Positions 1 to 7,032 of a DNA stretch of 14,127 bases are shown here, piece after piece (within the stretch, counting starts at the first letter, position 1; the number at the start of each line of letters is the position of its first letter). The notes beneath the pieces are model-generated. The model did not search any database and was not told the DNA's origin. It saw only the letters and a list, made by a program, of their open reading frames with translations. The stretch comes from CAZVWH01 sp964631175 (lineage in GTDB: Bacteria > Planctomycetota > Phycisphaerae > Sedimentisphaerales > Anaerobacaceae). The stretch lies in assembly GCA_964631175.1 (NCBI GenBank), contig CAZVWH010000076.1, positions 1 through 14,127 on the forward strand. The letters are read 5' to 3'. Both the position numbers and the translations under genes were made by a program.

Positions 1-282
1 ATGCACGGCAGAAATTTTGAAAAATGGTTCAGTAAAGAAGCCGGCAGAGATGAAACCTATAACTACTATTACAGCTCTGATGAGCTTGCCGGAATAAAGG
101 AAAGAATTGACGGCTTAGCAAAGGCCTTTGAATTTCTAACGGTTATCGCCAACAATCACTATCGAGGTGCCGAGCTGGCAAATGCTATTGAGCTAAAGGC
201 CCTGCTTACCGGCCAAAAGCAGCCTGTCCCCGAAGGTCTTCTGAAAACCTATCCGAATCTGGAGAGTATCGCGGTGAATTGA
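1..282 (+). CDS. DUF72 (YecE-like) family protein, C-terminal part
   Basis: The visible 93 residues match the C-terminal end of DUF72/YecE proteins as I know them: an HGRN-x2-KWF stretch at residues 2-9, a Tyr-rich YNYYYS segment with 'YSSDEL' and 'KERIDGLA', then 'NNHYRGAELANAIELKALL' at about 51-69, followed by the usual Pro-rich close (QPVPEGLLKTYP). Full-length members run to roughly 230-300 residues, so the Met at base 1 is very probably internal and the gene starts outside the window. The family has a TIM-barrel-like fold and no settled biochemical role. The frame ends at TGA 280-282 and is followed at once by a GC-rich hairpin. Family assignment is good; function is unknown. Confidence 0.8.
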   Translation: MHGRNFEKWFSKEAGRDETYNYYYSSDELAGIKERIDGLAKAFEFLTVIANNHYRGAELANAIELKALLTGQKQPVPEGLLKTYPNLESIAVN

Positions 283-283
283 A

Positions 284-327
284 GAACCCCCGTGTAAAAT
301 GTGAACCCCCCAGTAAAACTGGGGGGC
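284..327 (+). repeat. Imperfect tandem repeat carrying a 9-bp GC-rich hairpin; possible terminator
   Basis: Two adjacent imperfect copies of a unit of about 19 nt (284-302 and 303-320) both begin GAACCCCC and contain GTAAAA. The second copy continues into ACTGGGGGG and so forms a perfect hairpin: CCCCCCAGT (306-314), loop AAA, ACTGGGGGG (318-326). It starts two bases after the DUF72 stop codon. No run of T follows on the plus strand (CTAAACAAAGG comes next), so it is not a classic intrinsic terminator, although it could block transcription or protect the 3' end. It could also be a member of a dispersed palindrome family. Confidence 0.5.
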
Positions 328-342
328 TAAACAAAGGTAATT

Positions 343-587
343 ATGGATATATATAATCTTGTCAGTTTCGCAGGGATATTTGTTCTGCTCGGCTTTGCGT
401 GGGTGCTGGGCTACTTCGGCCAGCCGCATATCTTAGTGCGATTTATGAGCGCTAAATCTCTTGACGAATTGAACGAATCGATGACCATAGCTATCACCTG
501 GGTTTTATTGCCAATTGTCTGACAATTATCCTGGTCAATCGTTTTATTAAACAGAAAGATGAGAGAGTTTTAAGACAATATGATTAA
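343..587 (+). pseudogene. Remnant of a PutP-type sodium/solute symporter
   Basis: An ATG at 343, preceded by AAAGG (333-337), opens 59 codons ending at TGA 520-522. The peptide contains GYFGQPHILVRFMSAKS, which closely matches the GYFGQPHIL-x-RFM signature of Na+/proline symporters (PutP/OpuE, SSS family). In intact proteins of about 480-520 residues that signature is internal, near the middle membrane segments. Here it begins near residue 24 of the fragment, so the first 200 or so residues are missing. In the frame two bases on, from about 498 to TAA 585-587, the translation ends NRFIKQKDERVLRQYD after a hydrophobic stretch, resembling the cytosolic tail of such carriers. I read this as a gene reduced to two pieces by deletion and frameshift. 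The family match of the first piece is firm; the second piece is inference. Confidence 0.65.
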
Positions 588-636
588 GTTGTAGAAATAA
601 TTCAAAAAGAAAGTAATTTTGTTATTTCTCAAAACG

Positions 637-660
637 GAGCCGCGACCGTTAGGGAGCGGT
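637..660 (+). repeat. REP-like palindrome, copy 1
   Basis: A 24-nt element beginning GAGCCGCGACCG and ending GGAGCGGT folds as CCGC / CC / loop GTTA / GG / GCGG, with a GA:GA internal mismatch between the two stems. The near-identical copy at 1335-1357 lies in the opposite orientation; the pair differ by one substitution and one missing base. Both carry AAAAC just outside the GAGCC end. I recall similar GAGCCGCGACCG palindromes as frequent in planctomycete genomes, which I cannot verify here. It lies in the leader of the 2H phosphoesterase gene, 27 bases before its ATG. Confidence 0.7.
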
Positions 661-687
661 AAGTATATATTCAGATTGGATTGAAAA

Positions 688-1293
688 ATGAGCAAAATAG
701 CAGTAGATGTAGTATTGCTGCCGTCGGATGAAATGATGGACAAAGCAATCCGTGCAAATGTTGAGCTTGTGGGAAAAAGCGGCTCCGAAATAGTGCTTAG
801 TAAAGACAATTGTCTGCCGCATATTTCATTGGCAATGGGCTGTATCGATGAGCGGGACATCGCTTCAATTGAGAAGGTTTTAGAGCAGCTCGCAAAAGAG
901 AGCACTCTGGGAGATTTGAAAATTGCCGGTATTCACACATCAACAAACGCCAAAGGAGAAAAAACATCGCTCTTCGAGATAACTAAGACGAAAGAGCTTC
1001 AATCGTTACATGAAAAGGTTATGAAAAAGCTCACACCATATTTTAGCTATGATGTAACCGACGATATGATATATGACGATGAGGTTGAAGAGACTACTCT
1101 GCTATGGATTAAGAATTATCCGGAACAGGCGAGCTTCGCAAATTTTCTGCCTCACATAACAATCGGATATGGCCAGATAGAAAACGGTCCATTTCCGATA
1201 GTGTTTACAGTCTCAAGACTTGCTTTATGTCACTTAGGAAACCACTGCACGTGCAGAAAGATTCTTGCATCGATTGATCCTGTAAGCACGTAA
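688..1293 (+). CDS. 2H phosphoesterase superfamily protein (2'-5' RNA ligase-like)
   Basis: The 201-residue protein carries the two His-x-Ser/Thr signatures of the 2H superfamily: PHISLAMG (His45, Ser47) and PHITIGYG (His156, Thr158), about 110 residues apart. This superfamily includes LigT/ThpR and cyclic phosphodiesterases that act on 2',3'-cyclic or 2'-5' phosphodiester bonds in RNA or small molecules. Both catalytic pairs are intact, so an active cytosolic enzyme is likely; the substrate cannot be read. There is no signal peptide or membrane segment. The ribosome-binding site is weak (GGAT about 7 nt before the ATG), but the next Met codons (residues 16 and 17) would cut into the first strand. 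The gene stands alone, converges on gspF, and is bracketed by two inverted REP-like palindromes. Confidence 0.8.
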   Translation: MSKIAVDVVLLPSDEMMDKAIRANVELVGKSGSEIVLSKDNCLPHISLAMGCIDERDIASIEKVLEQLAKESTLGDLKIAGIHTSTNAKGEKTSLFEITKTKELQSLHEKVMKKLTPYFSYDVTDDMIYDDEVEETTLLWIKNYPEQASFANFLPHITIGYGQIENGPFPIVFTVSRLALCHLGNHCTCRKILASIDPVST

Positions 1294-1334
1294 ACTAATC
1301 CAATAATTTTGTGAATGGTTTCCGCCGTATGTGG

Positions 1335-1357
1335 ACCGCTCCTTACGGTCGCGGCTC
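1335..1357 (-). repeat. REP-like palindrome, copy 2; possible terminator between convergent genes
   Basis: Inverted copy of the element at 637-660. Read on the plus strand it can pair GACCG (1334-1338) with CGGTC (1346-1350), or CCGC (1336-1339) with GCGG (1351-1354). It is followed by GTTTTTA (1359-1365), so it could end transcription of the 2H phosphoesterase gene. On the minus strand it lies just after the gspF stop and has no T run. It occupies most of the 69-nt gap between the two convergent genes. Confidence 0.6.
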
Positions 1358-1362
1358 TGTTT

Positions 1363-2556
1363 TTAGTGTGCGATTACGCTTGATATCCTAAAGACCGGCA
1401 GCAGCAGCGCTATAGCAATCGTTCCAATGACGGTGCCAAGAATTGTAATCATCATCGGCTCAATAAGCGCCATAACGTTCCTGATCGAAGCTGCGAGTTT
1501 CTTCTCATGAAAAACCGATATTTTGTCGCAGACCTGTCCCAGCTTACCGCTTTTCTCGCCCGCCCGGAGCATTTGGATAATTCCCGGTGCGATTAAATCT
1601 ACACCAGGAGAGATCAGTATCGACTCCGACAATTGATAGCCATCGTGGATTTTTTCAATGACATTTGTCCAAAGACGCTGAAAATAATAATTTTCGCACG
1701 CCCCCTGAATTACCTGTATCGAGTCCAGGAGATTGACGCCGGTATTAATCATTGTGGCCATAATGCGCATACTGCGAGTTACTACTAAGTCAATAAACAT
1801 GGTTCCAAGCACCGGAGTGTGGATTTTCATAGAATCTATCAACCGCCTACCGGTCGCTGTCCGTGAGTAGTAATATAAACCGATTGACGCCAATACTGCA
1901 ATTGTTACCACAATCGTCATTATCTGAAAATTACCCAAAATTTTACTGAATCCAACTAATATTTGAGTGATTTTCGGCAGTGCAGCCTCTCGGGCTTCAT
2001 AGATTCTCATAAACCTCGGCAAAACAAAGAACATCAGTGTTCCCGTCGCTGCCACAGCCATTAGTGCCATTATGAACGGGTAAGTAAGCGCTCCCTTGAT
2101 GCGCTTGCGGGTATCGGCTTCGAAGTCTAAATATTCGCTGAGAACACTAAGCATCTCCACCATTCTGCCGGAAGCTTCTGAAGCTTTGACCATGCTAATA
2201 AACATCGGACTAAATACCTTAGGGTAGGCGGAAAGGGCTTTTGAAAAATTCTCACCGCTTTTCACCACTTCCGCCACATCCATAATTATCATTTTGAACG
2301 TTTCACGCTCGCTCTGCTCGGCAATTGTATCAAGAGCATCACTAAGCACTACACCACTATCGAGCATAACCGATAGCTCTGTTGTAAACATTATCAGCTC
2401 TGCTCTCTTTACCTTTGCGTTATAGAGCCAATGTAATGACCTGTTAACCTGACGACTCGATCCGCCTTTGGCGGAACAGCGCGGGGGAATATAGTTTTCC
2501 GGCTCTTTCACCGTTTCGCCAGGTGCTTCCGCAGTTTTAGATGTAATCACTTCCAT
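1363..2556 (-). CDS. gspF: Type II secretion/type IV pilus inner-membrane platform protein GspF/PilC
   Basis: The 397-residue protein has the GspF/PilC layout: a cytosolic domain at about 53-160 (ELSVMLDSGVVLSDALD), membrane segments near 160-183 and 212-230, a second homologous cytosolic domain at about 255-365 (TMINTGVNLLDSI, then RAGEKSGKL), and a final membrane segment at 368-390 ending LLLPVFRI. The platform couples ATP hydrolysis by GspE/PilB to extraction and polymerisation of pilins or pseudopilins. It is the last gene of the operon, 22 nt after gspE, with no clear ribosome-binding site in that gap, which suggests coupled translation. The N-terminal 50 residues are poorly conserved, and a 15-nt palindrome encodes residues 28-32 there. 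The gene end faces the 2H phosphoesterase gene. Confidence 0.95.
   Translation of the reverse strand: MEVITSKTAEAPGETVKEPENYIPPRCSAKGGSSRQVNRSLHWLYNAKVKRAELIMFTTELSVMLDSGVVLSDALDTIAEQSERETFKMIIMDVAEVVKSGENFSKALSAYPKVFSPMFISMVKASEASGRMVEMLSVLSEYLDFEADTRKRIKGALTYPFIMALMAVAATGTLMFFVLPRFMRIYEAREAALPKITQILVGFSKILGNFQIMTIVVTIAVLASIGLYYYSRTATGRRLIDSMKIHTPVLGTMFIDLVVTRSMRIMATMINTGVNLLDSIQVIQGACENYYFQRLWTNVIEKIHDGYQLSESILISPGVDLIAPGIIQMLRAGEKSGKLGQVCDKISVFHEKKLAASIRNVMALIEPMMITILGTVIGTIAIALLLPVFRISSVIAH
2461..2475 (-). repeat. 15-nt palindrome in gspF, encoding Ser-Ala-Lys-Gly-Gly
   Basis: TCCGCC, a three-base loop, then GGCGGA: a perfect 6-bp stem. It is read in frame as residues 28-32 of GspF. The same arms recur in pilN at 12229-12243, in the same frame, and between the kinase and receiver genes at 7018-7031. 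Confidence 0.7.
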
Positions 2557-2578
2557 TTTATTAGTAATACCAGAGGCA

Positions 2579-4297
2579 CTATAGCTCTGATTGGGTTGTT
2601 CTTAATACTTCCTCGATAGATACAATTCCCGTTTTTACCTTTTCAATTCCATCCAATTGCAAGGGAACCATTCCTTTTTCACGGGCTTTTGCCCTTAGCT
2701 TTTTTGTACTTACCCGTTCGGTAATCATGTCATTTATCTGCTCATCGGGCACAAAGAGTTCGTGAATTGCGATTCGGCCGGCGTAGCCGGTGTTTCGACA
2801 TTTTTTACAGCCTACACCGCGATAAAACGGCCCCACATATCCATCAAACTTTTCAAACAATTTTTTTACACTGCGAGCCGGCTCATACTCCGTCTTGCAG
2901 TTGGTACATATCTTGCGAACCAATCGCTGGGCTAAGACTCCAATCAATGAAGCGCTGACAAGATAAGGAGCGACGTTCAGATCCATCAAACGCGTTACCG
3001 CCCCAGGTGCGTCGTTGGTATGCAAGGTTGATAAGACCAGATGCCCCGTCAGAGCTGCCTGTACCGCAATGTTGGCCGTAGCCTCATCACGAATCTCGCC
3101 GACCATTATTATGTCGGGGTCCTGTCTTAATAGACTTCGTAAAGCCGTCGAAAATTTAAATCCGACAGCCGTACTTACCTGAAACTGGTTTACTCCAGGT
3201 ATGTTGCACTCGACGGGGTCCTCAACTGTACAGATGTTAACCTCGTCGCTGCTTAATTCACACAAAGCGGCATAAAGCGTGGTATTTTTCCCCGAACCGG
3301 TTGGGCCTGTCACCAAAACTATGCCATTTGGAAATTGTATTACTTCCCGGAAACGCCGGAGGTTGTCGTATGTAAAACCAAGTGTCTCAAGACTGAAAAG
3401 CACCTTCTGTGGATCGATGATTCGAATAACTACCTTTTCACCGAAGTTGCCTGGCATAACTGAAACGCGCAAGTCGATAGGTCTGCCTTCCGCTAAAACA
3501 TGAATACTGCCGTCCTGCGGCAGACGCCGCTGAGCAATGTCGAGCTCGGCCATGATCTTAATACGAGAAACAAGTGCAGGGTGCATCTGATGCGGCGGAC
3601 GCATTTTTTCATATAGCTTTCCGTCAACTCGATATCGAATCCTCAGCTTTTTATCATCCGGCTCAATGTGAATATCGCTGGCATTCTCACGAACAGCGTT
3701 ATAGATCAGGTAATTGACTAATTTGACAACCGGCGATTGACCCGCTACCTCCTCAAGATTGCTTATATCCTGAGTGATGTTTTCAATTAGTGTGAAGTCT
3801 TCCAGGCCTTCTTCATCGATGATATCATCAATAACAAAAACATTAGCAGCGGGTAAATACGTCTGCAGTGTAGCTTTTATATCCTTGGCCGTAGCGCAGA
3901 CTATTTGAGCTTTGCATCCGCTTATCCGCTCTATCTCATCTATAAGGAATACATTTGTCGGCTCACTAACCGCTACCGTTAATACATCCTGAACCTTAAA
4001 CAGAGGTAAAACAATGTGCTCTTCGAGAAATTCTCTCGGCAGGATTTCAAACGTCTTTGCGTCACATATTTTTGGGCTAACCTGCGCGTATGGAACCCCG
4101 TATGCTTGAGCCAGCGCCGCAGCTATCTGGTTCTCCGTACAATAACCCATCTCCACAAGGAGCTCACCAAGCAGCTTGCGATGGCCCTTGTCACTCTGCT
4201 CGGTAAGGGCTTTTTCAATTTGGTCAGGCGTTACAACGCCGCGCGCTATCAATAGCTGGCCAAGCTGTGCTTTGTTTTCTACTTCGATTTGCCCCAT
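2579..4297 (-). CDS. gspE: Secretion/pilus assembly ATPase, GspE/PilB family, with MshEN-like N-terminal domain
   Basis: The 572-residue hexameric ATPase drives pilin or pseudopilin assembly at the inner membrane. Residues 11-34 (LGQLLIARG...ALTEQ) and 42-64 (LLGELLVEMG...) form the tandem motif of MshEN/T2SSE_N domains, some of which bind c-di-GMP; the leading Arg of each motif is replaced here (Gln11, Leu42). The catalytic part holds a Walker A GPTGSGKN (331-338), an Asp box (NICTVEDPVE, 354-363), Walker B (DPDIIMVGE, 393-401), a His box (TGHLVLSTLHTND) and the zinc tetracysteine C464-x2-C467...C497-x2-C500. The base following the invariant Lys337 normally encodes Thr or Ser; here it is Asn338. 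Apart from that, the enzyme looks complete. The gap before it (4298-4402) contains a heptad repeat array. No strong ribosome-binding site precedes the ATG. Confidence 0.95.
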   Translation of the reverse strand: MGQIEVENKAQLGQLLIARGVVTPDQIEKALTEQSDKGHRKLLGELLVEMGYCTENQIAAALAQAYGVPYAQVSPKICDAKTFEILPREFLEEHIVLPLFKVQDVLTVAVSEPTNVFLIDEIERISGCKAQIVCATAKDIKATLQTYLPAANVFVIDDIIDEEGLEDFTLIENITQDISNLEEVAGQSPVVKLVNYLIYNAVRENASDIHIEPDDKKLRIRYRVDGKLYEKMRPPHQMHPALVSRIKIMAELDIAQRRLPQDGSIHVLAEGRPIDLRVSVMPGNFGEKVVIRIIDPQKVLFSLETLGFTYDNLRRFREVIQFPNGIVLVTGPTGSGKNTTLYAALCELSSDEVNICTVEDPVECNIPGVNQFQVSTAVGFKFSTALRSLLRQDPDIIMVGEIRDEATANIAVQAALTGHLVLSTLHTNDAPGAVTRLMDLNVAPYLVSASLIGVLAQRLVRKICTNCKTEYEPARSVKKLFEKFDGYVGPFYRGVGCKKCRNTGYAGRIAIHELFVPDEQINDMITERVSTKKLRAKAREKGMVPLQLDGIEKVKTGIVSIEEVLRTTQSEL

Positions 4298-4313
4298 AAT
4301 GACAGCTTCAATT

Positions 4314-4348
4314 CTCGATTCTTGCTTCTCGATACTCGACGAGCATTC
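4314..4348. repeat. Degenerate heptanucleotide array ending in an ACTCGACGAG palindrome
   Basis: On the plus strand the 7-nt units are CTCGATT (4314-4320), CTTGCTT, CTCGATA (4328-4334), CTCGACG and AGCATTC. The last part forms the palindrome CTCG-A-CGAG (4335-4343). The array fills a third of the 105-nt gap between the STAS gene and gspE. The same unit and ending occur at 8594-8631, in the same orientation. The rest of this gap holds A/T-rich sequence with no promoter that I would defend. Confidence 0.65.
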
Positions 4349-4402
4349 TGTTTTTATTTTTTCTTCGAGCTTAACAATGTTCCGTACTTACCATAGCTTT
4401 TT

Positions 4403-4738
4403 TTATACAAAGCTCTTCACTGCTTCAGCAAGCTCTGCATAATAGTCAAATGTGCTATCAAGTCGAGTGACTTCAAGAATTTTTGAACAGTTCTCATCAA
4501 GCCCTGCCAATCTAAGCTGAGTTTTGTTCCGATAGCAGTAGTCTCGCACCCACAACAACAACTCCAATCCTTGACTGTCGATAAATCCCACATCGCTCAG
4601 ATCGAGCACTATACCGACCTTGTGTTTTGCAACTATATCGGTAATTTCATTTTGAAGCGGTTCGGTAATATCGATATCCAGCTCGCCCTGCAGCTCCACA
4701 ACAGTCACATCATTATAACTCTGGGTTTTGACTCTCAT
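4403..4738 (-). CDS. STAS domain protein (anti-sigma factor antagonist-like)
   Basis: The 111-residue single-domain protein has the SpoIIAA/RsbV pattern: VELQGELDI at about 14-22, then VLDLSDVGFIDSQGLELLL (44-62). Ser55 within the D-S-x-G-L motif is the residue that anti-sigma kinases phosphorylate in this family. In the known systems, the unphosphorylated form binds an RsbW-like kinase and frees a partner such as a sigma factor. No RsbW kinase or PP2C phosphatase lies in this window, so the partner is unknown. The start codon overlaps the stop codon of the HD-GYP gene (ATGA, 4735-4738), a sign of translational coupling and a shared pathway. A role as a phospho-switch controlled by the upstream signalling proteins is inference. 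Confidence 0.9.
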   Translation of the reverse strand: MRVKTQSYNDVTVVELQGELDIDITEPLQNEITDIVAKHKVGIVLDLSDVGFIDSQGLELLLWVRDYCYRNKTQLRLAGLDENCSKILEVTRLDSTFDYYAELAEAVKSFV

Positions 4739-6543
4739 CTAATTAACGCTCCCACCGCAGCGGTGTCGTATTCTGAGAATTTATATTTTCCATAATTTTC
4801 GCTGAAAGTGTTCTGAATAGTGTCCCACAACTGACGGATATCGCTGTTAAGAAATAATCTGCCCAACTTTTCATCAAACTGCGCCCCCAGCTCTCTTTCT
4901 ATTTCCGCAAGGGCCTGCTGTACAGTCATTGCATCTCTATAGGTCCGTTTTGACGTCATTCCATCGAAACTGTCTGCCAGTCCCACAATTTTGCCTGCCA
5001 ACGGTATCTGCTCGCCCACCAAACCCTGTGGATATCCTTTGCCGTCGATCCGCTCATGATGGCATAACACACCCGGCACGATGTCACGCATCTGCTTTAT
5101 TGCGCCTAAGATGTCAGCTCCTATAGAAGGATGTCTCCTTATGTGCTCTCGCTCCTTCTCGGTCAGCCTGCCTCGCTTGCGCAGCACCGACTCGTCTATT
5201 CCAATTTTGCCTATATCGTGCAGCAGTCCGGTCAGATAAATCCTGTGTATTTGTTCCTGCTCTAACGGCTCTATCTCGGCAAGTCTCTCAGCGATCCATC
5301 TTGAGATAAACGCAACCCTTTCCGAGTGACCATGAGTATATTTATCTTTCGCATCAATACTGCTGGTGAGCGCTTTCAACGAACCTATAAATAACTCTTT
5401 GAGGTCCTTAAAAAGCGTGCCGTTTTCGATAAACACGGCACATCCGCTGGCCACTGAGTTAAACAGTTTTACATCAGTGCTGTCGAAATCCGGTTTGTCG
5501 ATTCTATTTACGGCAACCATCAGCCCTATTACATAGTCGCCGGTTTTAGTTTTTTGGGCAATCTGCGAATCCCTTTTTTCTTTGCCGCATAAAGGCACCG
5601 CTATAATATTTCTTATATTGCTCGGCCAATCATATTTGAAAGGAGAATCCACCTCGCTATCCAGAAGGGCCTCTTTGCCGTTGTTTGTTTCGTCAACCAG
5701 TCGGCTGTGCAGAAGAGCCTTCATCCGCTCATCTATATCTATTAATCCAGACCCGGCAGCAATAACCAGCTTTTTGTCATTTTCTACGGTCCTTTCCAAC
5801 AGTATGGCAATACCTTCTACGAAAACAACATCAGTTAAGCTGTCACAAGCCATCTGCAAAAAGCTGTTGTCCTGCTTGGTGACCTTCATATTTGTGCTCA
5901 GATTGTGGAGCAAGACGAGCTCCTCGTACGTCAGCGCCAGTTCACTGCTGAGCTTTTCAAGCTGCTGCTCAGCCTTAAAAGAATTCTGAAAATTCTCGAC
6001 TAAAAGCTCAAGCATCTCACCAAAAATCGTATCAGTTATATCTCGTTGAGCAGTATCAATAACGCGTGACGCACGATTGCCCAAATCAATCAATGCCACT
6101 CCGAGAATTTCGTTTTTCTGCTTTAGTCCGTAAGGACTCCCTAGGAGAACAGCCGCCAAAACCTCATTTTCCTGGCCAAACCGAAATACCTTCATGCCAG
6201 TGCTACCTGCCCGCCGTACACTCTGGGCAGGCGGGTCAGAACCATTTCCGGTGGCTCCTAATTCGCTTATCTGTCTTAGAAGCTCATTTCCTTCGACCGC
6301 GCTGTCCACAGGACGCCTCTCTGCGGAGACATGGTTTTGATTTAATCCTCCGAGAGCGGATCTGCCGACTTCGATTAACTGCTGAGTGTCCGATTGGAAA
6401 ACACCGCCCTCGCACAACAGGATAAGCTCGTTATGAACATCACAAACTGCAAAATTGAAGCCGTACTTATTTATCCTGCCACCGAACCTCTTCAATTCAA
6501 GTATCTGTGACGGGCTTAAATTCTTGACGTCTATACTTATCAT
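4735..6543 (-). CDS. GAF-HD-GYP protein, probable c-di-GMP phosphodiesterase
   Basis: Of 602 residues, about 1-190 form an unassigned N-terminal region, 205-375 a GAF-type sensory domain (IIAVPLCG, VIGLMVAVNR), and 385-565 an HD-GYP domain. The catalytic set appears complete: H404/H406 (YTHGHSERV), HD pair H442-D443 in LLHDIGKIG, H471, HHE at 495-497, GYP at 503-505 and D524 in ADSFDGMTSKRTYR. HD-GYP enzymes hydrolyse c-di-GMP to pGpG or GMP. There is no membrane segment, so it should act in the cytosol. Its position beside a stand-alone receiver, and upstream of an ATPase with an MshEN-like domain, suggests it sets c-di-GMP for this machine. A possible upstream SD is GGGAG, 11 nt before ATG. 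A palindrome-rich stretch encodes residues 103-113, outside any recognised domain. Confidence 0.93.
   Translation of the reverse strand: MISIDVKNLSPSQILELKRFGGRINKYGFNFAVCDVHNELILLCEGGVFQSDTQQLIEVGRSALGGLNQNHVSAERRPVDSAVEGNELLRQISELGATGNGSDPPAQSVRRAGSTGMKVFRFGQENEVLAAVLLGSPYGLKQKNEILGVALIDLGNRASRVIDTAQRDITDTIFGEMLELLVENFQNSFKAEQQLEKLSSELALTYEELVLLHNLSTNMKVTKQDNSFLQMACDSLTDVVFVEGIAILLERTVENDKKLVIAAGSGLIDIDERMKALLHSRLVDETNNGKEALLDSEVDSPFKYDWPSNIRNIIAVPLCGKEKRDSQIAQKTKTGDYVIGLMVAVNRIDKPDFDSTDVKLFNSVASGCAVFIENGTLFKDLKELFIGSLKALTSSIDAKDKYTHGHSERVAFISRWIAERLAEIEPLEQEQIHRIYLTGLLHDIGKIGIDESVLRKRGRLTEKEREHIRRHPSIGADILGAIKQMRDIVPGVLCHHERIDGKGYPQGLVGEQIPLAGKIVGLADSFDGMTSKRTYRDAMTVQQALAEIERELGAQFDEKLGRLFLNSDIRQLWDTIQNTFSENYGKYKFSEYDTAAVGALIR
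6206..6235. repeat. Two-way inverted repeat within the HD-GYP gene
   Basis: CCTGCCC (6206-6212) can pair with GGGCAGG (6225-6231). Alternatively CCCGCC (6210-6215) can pair with GGCGGG (6230-6235). The two stems exclude each other. The sequence encodes a Pro/Arg-rich stretch (PPAQSVRR) in the unassigned N-terminal region. It is more GC-rich than its surroundings, which suggests an inserted repeat. Confidence 0.45.
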
Positions 6544-6591
6544 AAGCTGGAAAACTCCCTAATTTATTGCGGAGTTATTCTCTCCTGTATA

Positions 6592-6987
6592 TCATAGGTT
6601 CTGCTGACTTACTGCTATGTTGTGCAGAATATCCTCTATATGTCCCAGCAGCTCTCTTGGACTAAACGGTTTGCTGAGACACTGCGCTATCTGCAAGTCT
6701 TTCTGTTGTTGTTGCGAAATAGCAAAGTTTCTGGCGGTCAATAAAATTACTGGTATATTTTTGGTCTGTTCACATTGTCGTAGTTTCTCGGCAAGCTCCA
6801 AACCCGTCATAACCGGCATTTGAAAGTCCGTAACGATGACATCCGGTTTTGCTTCGCAGGCCAGCTCAAAAGCCTCAGCACCGTTGTCAGCAGATATAAC
6901 CTCATAACCGTTATTGCGAAGCTTTATTGCCACCACGTGCACTATATGTATTTCGTCATCCACTACCAAAACTTTCTTTTCAGCCAT
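6592..6987 (-). CDS. Stand-alone response regulator receiver protein (CheY-like)
   Basis: The 131 residues are a single receiver domain: acidic pair Asp10-Asp11 (VLVVDDE), phospho-acceptor Asp54 (DVIVTDFQMPVMTG), Thr84 (ILLTAR) and Lys106 (LSKPF). There is no DNA-binding or enzymatic output domain, so it must signal by binding a partner. The kinase encoded just before it (same strand, 96-nt gap) is the obvious phosphate donor; the HD-GYP or STAS protein encoded just after it is a likely target, by inference. It has the best ribosome-binding site of the window, GGGGAGG (6995-7001), 7 nt before the ATG, so it may be translated more strongly than its neighbours. The 48-nt gap to the HD-GYP gene has nothing notable. 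Confidence 0.95.
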   Translation of the reverse strand: MAEKKVLVVDDEIHIVHVVAIKLRNNGYEVISADNGAEAFELACEAKPDVIVTDFQMPVMTGLELAEKLRQCEQTKNIPVILLTARNFAISQQQQKDLQIAQCLSKPFSPRELLGHIEDILHNIAVSQQNL

Positions 6988-7017
6988 TTTTATACCTCCC
7001 CACCAGATTAATGTTAA

Positions 7018-7031
7018 TCCGCCTCGGCGGA
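7018..7031. repeat. 14-nt palindrome in the kinase-receiver gap
   Basis: TCCGCC and GGCGGA, separated by two bases, have the same arms as the palindromes inside gspF and pilN. This non-coding copy has a 2-nt spacer where the coding copies have 3. It lies between the receiver ribosome-binding site and the larger hairpin at 7033-7078. Confidence 0.55.
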
Positions 7032-7032
7032 C

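Noticed and set aside
1359..1365. Strong intrinsic terminator between the convergent genes
   Set aside because: The T run is only five long and is separated from the stem by several bases; it is listed only as a possible role of the REP-like copy.
4298..4402. Internal promoter before gspE
   Set aside because: The gap is A/T-rich, but I found no -35/-10 pair with acceptable spacing.
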